DNA of 64,000 nucleotides from Moniliophthora roreri (lineage: Eukaryota; Basidiomycota; Agaricomycetes; Agaricales; Marasmiaceae). The notes under the pieces were generated by a model that was not told the DNA's origin, did no database searches, and saw only the letters and a program-made list of their open reading frames with translations. The translations under genes were made by a program, and so were the position numbers. Location of the stretch: assembly GCA_001466705.2 (NCBI GenBank), contig LATX02000012.1, positions 1-64,000 on the forward strand, given 5' to 3'. Below, one piece after another: positions 45,861 through 56,375 of this stretch (position 1 is the first letter of the stretch; every line of letters starts with the position of its first letter).

Positions 45861-46780
45861 TCATTAAATTTTCTCCATCACGACCACTACTCCACTTCGT
45901 AAAGACACTTCATTCATACGACCATTATCATTCGCCACTTAATATCGCAGCACGATGAGGACGATCACCAGGCCTTTGCTGCGATTGTTACCTTCACGAG
46001 CAGCTATTCTCCATAGGCTCGATGGCAGTTCAGAAAAAGGATCTGATGAAGTAAAGACTGTTTGCTGGGAGGCTGGAGCAGAGGAATTGTACTCTATTCT
46101 AGAGCTGTTTATGACACATAAGATCAGGTCTCGTTCGTCCTCGGCATACGTACCCTGCATTCGCATAATGCGACTACATCCTACTTTCTCATGCTCTTCC
46201 CAACATTGATCTCCTATTCAGCTTTTCATTGAAAGAGCCAGACTGAAACAAACACGGCTTTGAATGGCGTTGAGTTGGGAGTTACGACCAGAAATGTTGC
46301 TTCATATACTGAGGGCAGTTTGAGGTTCGCATTTGGGAGGAATGAGGGTGAAGGGCAACGTACAATCCACCCTAAAACTAAAGCTAATCCGCCTAATCTG
46401 GCTTCGAGGTAAAAAATTGAACTTGTTCTTTTGTTGTGCCTCCACGGTACTTGATGGTCTGTAATCGTTTCTTGTCCTCCTCCAACGAAGAGGTAGGATC
46501 CAGCAGAGGTGATGAGGAGGAAGAGAAAGAGGAGAGGCAAGACCAGGAGAGTGTTGACGCTTGTTTACTAAAAATGACTTCCGATGTCGCGATTCGGGCC
46601 TTTGTTCGAGTCGATCATGTTCGAGCAGCGGCGCTAAAGCCAACTTGAGTCGCATCGGTGGTATTATGTCTGTGTGTAAGTCAATCCTTTGAGTTAGAAT
46701 GAAGGCTAATCATGATGGTACTTATATCCAAATTTCTCGCACCGCACTGTCACTCCACAATATTAATGAGAACACCTCGT
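45860..46780 (+). repeat. Array block B, copy 4, with PIWI-like relic
   Basis: Reads TTCTCCATCACGACCACTAC, GATGAGGACGATCACCAGGC, then the YSRAVYD-type piece (IVLYSRAVYD, about 46.09-46.12 kb). This is the best preserved match to YRDGV, although a stop follows. The minus strand 46540-46226 carries the small membrane-peptide relic (FLFLLITSAGSYLFV and LGGLALVLGWIV). Confidence 0.65.
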
Positions 46781-48034
46781 TATAAAGTCCTTTTCTCAAA
46801 CTGCTACGTAAACGGCCTTATTGCACACTCACTACAACCAGAATCACGTCAACGGCCGTCTTAGCAAGGCACAGCAAAGTGTGCTCAGCCATAGCCTGGC
46901 AAAAGCGAAGCCAACCTACTTCGGGCGATCATGACTTACATTTACAGCCGACCGGAAAATTCATGCTCGGAATGGTACAGTCCTGTTTCTCGGAGGATCG
47001 GAATCTACTTGTCATAAAGTCTTCATCTGTCTGTGCTAACGCGTTCGAGTTAGGGCGCGGTCACTTCAACCTTCAAATATTAACGGCTGCGCTCACCGCG
47101 ACATGCAATGCTGGGCTCTAATGTACGCTAACAGTATCGGGATTCGGAGCGGATTTTGGTTTGGGTACCTCAAGTGGTTACGAGGTGCGTTTTCGGTCGA
47201 GTATCGTCCATAGCCATAGCCTAACCTTTCCCGTTTAGATTTGCGTTCGCCTACGCGGCATCTTGTAGCAGATACCTGTTGATCTTTGGACCCTATTGAC
47301 ACCCGAGTCCCTCGTTCTTCCAAACCAACCGAAACCGAAACAGGTACTGCCGGCGATTAATAGGTCCTTTCTCTCCAGAAATACGTGTTCAGAACACTCA
47401 TATATGTGTATAGCCCTATTCCACCCGTCTGCTGCGAAAGCGTCAGCCGTGGTAAGACCAACTATCCTGAATCTGGATCAAACAATGTTTACTGCCTTTC
47501 GCGCTTCACAGACGATGATATCTGATCGCGCTAACCTATAAGCCCTAATCACCGGAAGGCTGAGCGTTACGGTGCCTTCGTGTCACATTCTCCGAGATGT
47601 TGCGTATTGATTCAACAACTATGTCGAGCGCACGCAGTAGGAAGATGACATCTGTTAGTTCAACGTATCCTCCACATCTAAGTACGTAGATTCACAGATC
47701 ACCAAGTCGCGTTGCAACTCAGAGATGACCCGACTAGGGCAGAGTAATCCGAAACTGCCTAATTTACTTGATCATGACCTCCAACGGTGTTCAAGCCGCC
47801 CAGTTCCCGATCGCCCGTACAACGTAATTCTGCGGTGGCCATTTGAGTCTGATTCAGTGTTCACATCCCCATATTCAATCCGAAAAACAAAATCACATCA
47901 ACATTAATCAGTTAGTTGACCGTTACATATATGCATGTCGCTCATATCTAAAAGACCATGAAGAACAAGCCATACAGTGTCCTAGCGCGTGCCCGCAACG
48001 AACACTTCTGTGGTATATATATCGTCCCTCATGC
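46780..48034 (+). repeat. Array blocks D and C, second D and third C copy (3' flank of Hyd8)
   Basis: Continuous match to 40.80-42.09 kb (GCCGACCGGAAAATTCATGC, GGGCGCGGTCACTTCAACCT, CACTCATATATGTGTATAGC, ATCACCGGAAGGCTGAGCGT). FAFAYAASCSRYLLIF remains readable after an intron-like gap near 47.2 kb. No family recognised. Confidence 0.8.
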
Positions 48035-48477
48035 TCAGAGGTTGACGTTAATGGGAGTGCAACCAAGGGCAACGACACCGTCTGCAAAGAAAAGCAAGTT
48101 AGCCACTGTTCACTAGTCAACGAAGCTCGAAAGAGTTATGGTCTTACTGAAGTTGTTGTTGTCGCAGCAAACGGGTTGTTGAGTGCTGTACATTATGGTG
48201 AGTATTTTGAATGAGTGATTCTAAGAGACAGGACTAACCAGGAGTTGCCACCAATGCCAATGACGGAGATGGGGTTGCAGTTGAGACCAATGGGGATGTT
48301 CAAGTCTTGGATAACGAGACCCAAGAGGCCGAGCTGCTTTGCGATGTCCTTGTTGTGAGCGTTATCGACGGTGTTGCAGCATTGGATGTCGCCGGTGTTG
48401 CACTTGGCATCACCGTGGCCACCTGGGGCGGCGACGACAACTGAAGCGAGGGCAGCGAGAGTGAAGAGCTTGTACAT
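48035..48477 (-). CDS. Class I hydrophobin (Hyd8)
   Basis: Exons 48239-48477, 48148-48185 and 48035-48081; 107 residues. [16 protein letters not shown], then [33 protein letters not shown] and [11 protein letters not shown]. Its coding sequence groups with Hyd3 and Hyd9, yet its 3' flank (blocks C and D) is that of the GSPVAQ subfamily. So a duplication edge, or a gene-conversion tract, lies close to the gene. A TATA-like TTTATATA is at 48554-48561. Confidence 0.93.
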
Positions 48478-48739
48478 GGTGATGGATGAGAGAGGGCTTG
48501 AACAAACGACTGCTGGTGAGTTCGAGTGAGGAATTGAGGATGGATCCTTAGGGTTTATATATGTTCTTAAGCGCAGATTTTGCCAGTTTTGGTCTTGCTC
48601 CTAACTTTTTTTTTTCTCTGCTCGTGTAGACATGAGATCACGATGTAGTGGAGCGGTAACTCGGACAGTGGGAATGGTTGAATGAATTAGGTGATAGTGG
48701 AACCGGTGGGGAAGCGACGTTCAGTGTCATGGTTGATGC

Positions 48740-50040
48740 CAATTCTGAACATGGAATTCATGAACAAACCGAACTTCACCTTCGTTAATTGGATTGTCGT
48801 AAGAGATTGATACTTCTATGATGAAGGTGGCCATATTGTGGGAGATGGACGCGTTGTGTTCTGTAGGGGAATTGTGATGGCTGCACGAGATAATCATTAA
48901 CACTGAATCGGCTCCACGTCTCTGTGTTGACTGGGAGTAGAACACCGATCCTGACTAGAATCTCCCTGACGAGATGCCCCAAGCGCAAATACAGCCTCCA
49001 TAGCCGGGGAAAAAGTTAAGCTGACAACACCAAATGGTTTACGCTACAGTTAGGTGAAGGTGTTGATCCTCACCAGTTGACGTGGCATGTAGCTGTCACA
49101 GCGCGCTGCTCGGTTCCATTATGTCCGAGTTTGAAGTAGACGAAAAAAAACGGCGCGGGAGATCAAGATCAACTTTTTTGATACTTTCTATTGACGGGAC
49201 TGATGATGGTGTAGCGAAATTGTCTGTCTCGATTTCGGACGCGATTTGTCGCGGGGACTGGATGGAAAGCGAAAAGATGACTGGAAGGTGGGAACTGAGC
49301 CATGTCCGAGTGTTCGCCGTTGGGTTTGGAACGTAAAAATGGAAGGTGAAAACTAGAATGACAAACTAATATCAAGAAAAGGCAAGCGATGTCGAGAGAT
49401 CTAAGCACATGATAAATGAACCAGAACCTAAGAAGTGGCGGCAGGCCGGCCTAGGGTGGTCGAGCTTTCAACTTCATTGCCCGGCATTACCCATGAAGGG
49501 GAAGCAACTAAAACGAAAAGAAGAAGGCTGCCGTCGCTCGTAAGCCCTAGATGTAGAATAGCGGGCATCTTCATCGGCAAATGCTCTTCTGGGCCTCAGA
49601 ATCCCAGGAATACCGGATCGACCGTCATTATCATACCGCGTCAGGCCGGCTGAGAGCCATATGCATAACTGATCAATAATTTTGGATAGCGAGAGAGGAC
49701 GGCGTTGTCACATCGAACGCATGCGTGATGAGCAGCTCCATGAGCTAGAGGGACTTAGACGTGAAAGTGGCACTTTGACTACCATCTGGAAGGACTGAGG
49801 ACGATATGAAGTACCGTGTACTGAAACCTTCAAGTTGATCATTTTGTGAGGGTACATCAAACCAGTCCCAGAGCACTGCGAGCCAGTTACGTGTATACTC
49901 CTCTTGACGTGAGAGATGCCGTGTGCAAATAACTCGAATGACTGCTGGTGCTGAGCGCTGAAAATACAAGAGGGGATTGCAGTACGATACAGGACTTCAA
50001 CCCTGTTCCAGATCAAGAGTTCCAAGTTGCGTTATAGAAG
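48740..50040. other. No firm gene
   Basis: Several open frames (49082-49336 plus; 49969-49745 minus) lack domains. The last (NWLAVLWDWFDVPSQN, then SSSVLPDGSQSATFTSKSL) looks protein-like and could be a final exon related to the minus-strand gene just upstream, but I could not join them. Confidence 0.4.
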
Positions 50041-50044
50041 ATAG

Positions 50045-50507
50045 TCAAATGGAGGAACTCTTCAGTTTCAGGCATTGCAGTTCCACGGGCTTGAAATCCT
50101 CCAATTCAGGCGTGAATCCATGTTTATGATCTAGAATATGCATTCAGTGTCAATAAAAGTGCCTCTGCACAAAATCATACCAGGATTCACCTGGAACCTG
50201 GAGTTACGAGTCGTCTGACTGAGATACACGCGCCGCGGTATGGTCGTGGTTCCGGTTCAAGAGGTAATGTCACACGTGACTTCCCATTCCTGAATCGAAC
50301 TGCCATCTTGATTTTCTCTTACTAGGCCTAATAGGCAGATTGGCAAGGTTCTAAAGCTATCATCGTCCGCTGTAGCCATATGCAAGTCTTTCCAGTAAGA
50401 CGAATATAGAGATTTTACCCTCATGTCGCTGACCGACCCCCTGAAGGTGCCGGATTCAGGGAAGCTTTCAACCAGAAAATTGATCTCATCAAAACTAATT
50501 ATGGCTT
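50045..50507 (-). CDS. Hypothetical protein, 3' part of a multi-exon gene
   Basis: Three phase-compatible exons: 50276-50507 (IISFDEINFLVESFP, GSVSDMRVKSLYSSYWKD, LPICLLGLVRENQDGSS), 50181-50218 (QTTRNSRFQVNP) and 50045-50130 (HGFTPELEDFKPVELQCL), with a stop at 50045. The introns are 57 and 50 nt. An upstream exon near 50.55-50.62 kb (IVFVIRAIIRVVGHVKK in one frame) may belong, but I could not join it without a stop. The composition is clearly coding. I do not recognise the family and see no signal peptide, membrane span or catalytic motif. Confidence 0.5.
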
Positions 50508-50619
50508 CTATGGTGGGTTACGGCGGGGTGTGCACGAGGTGTGTATATGGTTTACACTTTTTGACGTGGCCTACAACTCGGATGATAGCTCGGATTACGA
50601 ATACGATGTCCTAATGGTC

Positions 50620-51581
50620 CGTACTGCGGTTAGGGGCCGAACGATACTGACAGATGCTTACCATATGTGAACGGGTGAGCGGTCAAGCATCTTCTGCTAT
50701 TCCAATTTTCTACTAAAAACCCCAGCTACATACTCAAACCTTGAGTTCGCGACTCTGCTATGTTGTTGTATATCAAGGACACCCTGACTCAATGTTTCTC
50801 ATGGCGAGGAGCTGATTAGCACAAGCTCTTTGACGAGCCCACTGTGCCGCTTTCAAAAAGAGAAGAACCTTGTGAGATTCCTCATTGCATCTTTAGACCC
50901 GTGTCTGGTTCTTGGTAGCTCTATTCGCTGCTCCACAAATTACAAAATTGAGGCACTCTTCGCCGCGATATGAGCTACTTCAATGGGACAACAATATATC
51001 TCTCTGTGCGCCTTATCCCGCCCAAACATTTGAGGCACCGCATCGAGCCTCAACCTCTCGCTGCTATCAAGGACTCCTTCCTCATCTTGACTGGCGCTCC
51101 CCAGCTATCGGTTTGAGCAGAGGTCTCTATGCATCACAATCTGAGTGGAAGTAATGGCAGGCAATCACTCCCAATTTTCGGACGCAGTGCGTTCATCGCT
51201 GATCCCCGAACAGAAGGTTAACCTACCAAGTCTCAACCGTCGGAAGCATTTCTACTTCCGACAATTCCGTGATTGAGTATTCATTCTATTGATTTTGACT
51301 CTTGTCATTAACATATTGAATGTTCAGCATTTGTATGGACTTGACGTTCGCTTCGCTTTCCCACAATGTCTTCGGATCACCCAATTTATCTCATCATTTT
51401 CGTTGTCCAAGCCACCGCAACCCTTCACAAAGTCAAGTGTAAGAGAAAAAAAATTTAGGAGCAAGACTAAAACCGGCAAATTCAGCGCTAAAGAACATAT
51501 ATAGACCCTAGGGATACATCCCCAATTCTTCACTCGAGCTCACCAGCAGTCGTTTGTTCAAGCCCTCTCTCATTTATCACC
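50620..51581. other. Hyd9 upstream region, no gene
   Basis: Includes the shared upstream motifs: an inverted block A remnant (CTTGACTGGCGCTCCCCAGC, about 51.09 kb), GGAAGCATTTCTACTTCCGA (51.24 kb), GACGTTCGCTTCGCTTTCCC (51.34 kb) and a TATATA box at 51498-51503. Confidence 0.55.
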
Positions 51582-52023
51582 ATGTACAAGCTCTTCACTC
51601 TCGTTGCCCTTGCTTCAGTTGTCGTCGCCACCCCAGGTGGACACGATGGTGCCAAGTGCAACACCGGCGACATCCAATGCTGCCAAACCGTCGATAACGC
51701 TCACAACAAGGACATCTCACACGCTCTCGGACTCTTGGACATCGTTGTCCAAGATTTGAACATCCCCATTGGTCTCAATTGCAACCCCATCTCTGTCATT
51801 GGCATTGGAGGCAACTCTTGGTTAGTCCTCTGTCCTAGAATCACTCATTCAAAACACTCACCATAATGTACAGCACTCAACAACCCGTTTGCTGCGATGA
51901 GAACAACTTCAGTAAGACCATAACCCTTTCGAACTTTTTGAGTTAGTGAACACTGGCTAACTTATTTCCTTTGCAGACGGCCTCGTTGCCCTTGGTTGCA
52001 CCCCCATTAACGTCAACCTCTGA
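51582..52023 (+). CDS. Class I hydrophobin (Hyd9)
   Basis: Exons 51582-51820, 51874-51911 and 51977-52023; 107 residues. MYKLFTLVALASVVVA, then [18 protein letters not shown] (followed by Gln where relatives have Asn), GLNCNP, GGNSC, QPVCC and [11 protein letters not shown]. Sister of Hyd3 and Hyd8. It points away from Hyd8, with which it shares most of the coding sequence, so the pair is another inverted duplication about 3 kb apart. Confidence 0.93.
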
Positions 52024-53483
52024 GCATAGACGACTTGATGGATATACATATACCCCAGTAGAGTTCTTTGTGGGCACGCGCGAGAACGCTGTCTGGCTTG
52101 TTCTTCGAGTCATACTTATTTGGACATGGAACATGTGCTGTGTGTAATGACCACTTAATCGATTTAATGGGTTTTTTGTGTGCCGAATGTGTCGAATGTG
52201 AACGCAAGAGCCTAACCACGGCAACTTTGAGAGTATCTGAGCTGATTCACTACCACAGCTGCTTCCCCGAACGATGCATGAGATGACTATGAGTTGAAAG
52301 AGGAGATTGGAAGGCAATGTCTCTTTCCCGCGAGCCTTCTTTGCATGTAAATGAAATATACCTTGAATTGGCCCAGAAGAGCCCATTTGGAATCGAAAGC
52401 TTTGATCTGGAGTGTTCTGCGGCTGTAATGTGGAACATCACGTAGCGCCATGGAAGCATCTACACCGTCAGAGGGCTGACATTGACAACGGCCTTGAAGC
52501 TCCTAGGAAACGTTAAAGCCGTGTGGTCGGCTATGGAAGCATGCATTAAGACGGTTGGATAAAGTACTGTGCCAATTAAGGATTCATAAATGATTCTCCT
52601 TCATTCTGGATCCAGCACTATGATTTATGCACACCTAAGAGTGCGGTGGTTATGAGGAAAACCTTCAACTTTATATCGCAGGTCAGAGTTGCGGGACAAG
52701 GGTTTACCGTGGGAAGTGGAAGAAACCTTGCCGTGCTGGGGCTTTTTTGCCTCATCACGTCGACGTCAACGCGACCCAAACTGTGCTCAATACTTGAAGT
52801 CGGACCACTCTATCTCGAATCCGATGCCGACGTGCCTCCTAGCTTGGCTCACTGGGATGTGAAGATCAATTCCGCCGTCGATGCTTTCGACCCAACATGA
52901 GCAAATTTTGCGCGATTACCTGACTAGGGGATATGGAGAGAAGGTATGATCCTTATTCGAACCCCTCTGATTAATGCTCATTTTTCTGCTTGCCAGATGT
53001 CTCAGAGCAGAGAAACTGGAATTGGGACGTCTAGGTTATAGTGATCAGAAATGGTATTGACCAGCTGCAGGTGCGGGGCCTGGCCCATTTATCACCATGG
53101 CATAAATTGACTTATTTGTCCTATTCTTTGGTGAAGATGTGGCGTGTGGCCATACAACTTACGATGAAGGTCGGACTTGGAATAGCATACTGGAAAGCTG
53201 GCCCTTCACTGTGTTGCCAATATGGTACTAGGTATTGTCTCTTCGCCGTTCTGTCTCGCTTCCAGGGCTTACCGACGATATCAGTCGATGGTCTCAGCAC
53301 AGATGAATCCATTGTCTCGCGATCTCATTGTTCTACCAACTAGCTTTGGTGTGGCATTCGGATGGTAATATAAGATCTCCAAGGATTGGGATTGCCTATT
53401 CACATTCTCTCTCGCAAGGCGGGCCGAGCGTACTCTTCAACTTACCTGTACCATCACTTTTTTTCACTACCTCCGAGCCCGAC
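52024..53483. other. No firm gene
   Basis: Hyd9 3' flank (shared with Hyd3 for about 70 bp), then unassigned sequence. A plus-strand frame at 52646-52900 (VRVAGQGFTVGSGRNLAVLG) is weakly protein-like. No domain recognised. Confidence 0.4.
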
Positions 53484-54080
53484 ATGCCAGTCTTTACCGG
53501 ATCTTCATACGCAGTACAAGCTTGGACCAACGACAGTCCCGGTCGTTTTTATTCGCGTTCAGGAACTTCTTTGCAGCAGGACGGCACTCCTACATCCGAA
53601 CTTCATCGCCTCCCCAGACCCCGTCTTCGGGAACGATGGTTCCCTCTGCCCATGACCTTCTTCTCATCTCCCAGACCACTCTTACTGACCAGGCGGTGGT
53701 TCAGGAAGCTTCTCCGGCGCATTGTCCTCCAGAGGCATCAATCTATTCATCCTGAGAAGGAGGTGCTCATCCCAAACGAGGATGACGACGATGATACCGA
53801 CACTCGTGCCACCAACCGCACCTCTGCCTACATGGACCCTTTCCTCATCCCCCACCATTATCGTTACCCCTTGCTTACACCAACCCAACGCCAAGAGTTT
53901 CTCGAAAAGAAACGTCTGACGAGCCGAGAGAAGATTCGGAGAGTATTGGGCGATGAAGCTGCGGAACACGTATCCGATATTGGGGATGCGTGGTTGAGCT
54001 GGCTGGAGTATGACAGAGAGGTGAGGGTGTTGGATTGTTTTGAGGATCGGGAGGCTAGTGAGGTTGATCGGGCTGATTGA
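53484..54080 (+). CDS. Hypothetical protein, charged C-terminus
   Basis: 198 codons from the ATG at 53484 (MPVFTGSSYAVQAW), chosen because the upstream part of the open frame looks non-coding. An Arg-rich middle (LLTRRWFRKLLRR) leads to an acidic patch (NEDDDDDTDTR). A well-formed C-terminal part follows: YRYPLLTPTQRQEFLEKK, LTSREKIRRVLGDEA, SDIGDAWLSWLEYDRE. The N-terminal third is Ser/Pro-rich and overlaps open frames in the other registers, so an intron or a later start is possible. No known family recognised; no signal peptide or membrane span. Confidence 0.5.
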   Translation: MPVFTGSSYAVQAWTNDSPGRFYSRSGTSLQQDGTPTSELHRLPRPRLRERWFPLPMTFFSSPRPLLLTRRWFRKLLRRIVLQRHQSIHPEKEVLIPNEDDDDDTDTRATNRTSAYMDPFLIPHHYRYPLLTPTQRQEFLEKKRLTSREKIRRVLGDEAAEHVSDIGDAWLSWLEYDREVRVLDCFEDREASEVDRAD

Positions 54081-56375
54081 GTGGACTTTTTCCACTTTTT
54101 TCCTTGCTATACCGACATGCTAGATCATGTTCACAGGCACGACTGCAATTAGTTTAAACTCCATGTAGACAGGTTGAATAAGGATATTTTTGCTCTGATA
54201 CAGTAATGGCGACAGTCGGAGTAAGATCCCAGTCAGGCCCGTGTTGCGGTCGCCGACGCGCGTGCCCTACCTAAGCCTCAAATCTTTACCATTACCATGT
54301 TTCCGCCTCTTCCCCCATTTGTCCTTCCTCAAAAAGGCCTTGGGAAGAGAAAGATATCCATGTCGACAGCACCGTGGATTATTGATTAAAATCGGAAGTT
54401 CTGGAGGAAAACAGTCTCGTTGGAACCGACGAATCAATGGCCGGGCCCATAATGAGTGTGTGGATTAATTTTCTCTCTTTACTTGTCTAATGTTTCTATC
54501 TTTATTGAAGCTTTTTGCGCACCTACTACATTATCTATATATCCCACAAGAAAACACCAGAAATAGGCGTACTATTGCGCAAACATTTAACAGGACGAGT
54601 CAGGAAACGGGTCGGAACTGAACATATGGTATATCGTGGGTACTGTGGGCGAGAATGAGATTGCGCTAGTCGAGGATGATGGTGAGCAGAGAGTTTTCCA
54701 TCCGTCGCGAAATTGGATGTTTATCTTCGTCCTTTCCCAGCTCGGCTCCCTTCAGTCTATTTGATTATGATCCTGCATAAAATGACCTCGACCACCCCGA
54801 AAGCTTGAGGTGACTCGATCTCGAATATTGTGTTCAACTTGTGCGATGTTAATTATCCCGAATGAAGCTTGGAAGTCGTTTGTGAGTAGAGTGGTTTGGC
54901 GTTCTTCATACTTCCTGACGCTTCATTCAGCAGATCTGGTGGCAATAGCCTCGTCTTGGAATGTACTTTAACCGATCGAACAGGAGCAGAGTCAGCTTAG
55001 CTATATGGAAGCCTCTACATCTACAAATGGGCTGTAGCCTGCCAAAGGACTCTGATGCTCTTAGAGTGGGGTGAAGCAAGCGCTATCCACCGAAAGAGTG
55101 AGTGAATGCTATCCTCTATGTCGAGACGACGTTACTCAACTTCCCTTCGAATCAGATGTTGAGCTCACAACATGATCTCAGAACCTGTCACTAATTTGGG
55201 CTCTAGGGCCACTCGTATCAGACCGTGCAACTCAGGATAAGATGTCTACCATTCCAAGTACACTGCACTCTTGGCAATATCGGTATTGTACTTCGACAAC
55301 CCTCTTGGCGCGGCAAGAACGGAAACGATGACCCTTTGAGAGGACCGCCGTCTTCGCTTCTGACTATTGCATTCAAGGGTCCCAGACCGGAACGGTCTTT
55401 TCCAGTCAGGTATGTCGTCAATCTCAACACTCCGCAATTGTTTTCGAACACTCTACGTGCTGCAGCCTTCCGAGCAATCGCTGAACTACCTCGAAGTCTC
55501 CGCCTCTCCTGCCTCAGCCATGGCTGGTCTTGGGATCCGACCGCTGCCAGCACGATATAGGGAGTGCGATCCCAATGATTTTGATGTATCCTGCCTGCCA
55601 GGCTAAAGTTGAGGGGATTTGGGCTTTAGGCTGCTCGAACGCGACTGTAATGGTGGACTCTTGGGCCCGTGTTCTCATTCCCTTCAACGTCCCTCGAGAA
55701 CCGCCGGGCTCAGCCCGCTGACTGTGTAAGCCGCAATCCTTCATCCTGTCCACTGTTTTACACTTCCCTTTGCAGAGCGTGTTCCACTTTGCATGCCTGT
55801 CTCATTCTAATGATGCTCCGAGTCCTTGCAAGGTCGAAAAGCAATGGCTCACTCGCAACTTATTGTCACTCGGTATGTGGTGTTTCATTACCTTACTGAG
55901 GTGGCATGAACTGTACTAATGACAAATCTATAGCAATGTAGGAAGGGTACGGATGGGGGGGATGGCGGAATTGATGGACCTAAACCTCACCGAAAATAAA
56001 TAAAGTGCCAAACTCCTGGGATATGCTATTACCAAACCTAATTCGATGCCTAGTTAACACTCGGACAGTGTCCTACCGGAAGCAAAGTTTATGGTAACCT
56101 GTCCATCATACTGCAAATGCAGAAATGCCGATGTCGGCCTCACCGGGCATAATACTTCGGTATCGATGATTTCATTGACTTGAGTTCGTTGTACAATGTT
56201 GATTGTTGGACTTCTTCCAATAAGGAAGCCAGTGGCAGTTGCAAGGCCATTTTTGGCGAAAGTAGCCGAAAAGATTGTTGAGATAATGAGTGTAAGGATT
56301 AAGGCAGGGGACCGAAGGAAATACTCATTCTATGAAGCGGAGTCAAGCTATGCTGGTGGGAGCAGCCATTGAGTG
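54081..56375. other. Intergenic, no gene recognised
   Basis: Overlapping open frames on both strands at 55.2-55.75 kb (plus-strand PVRYVVNLNTPQLFSNTL, with a minus-strand frame over the same interval) could hide a small multi-exon gene, but I could not build one. The rest shows nothing. Confidence 0.4.
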
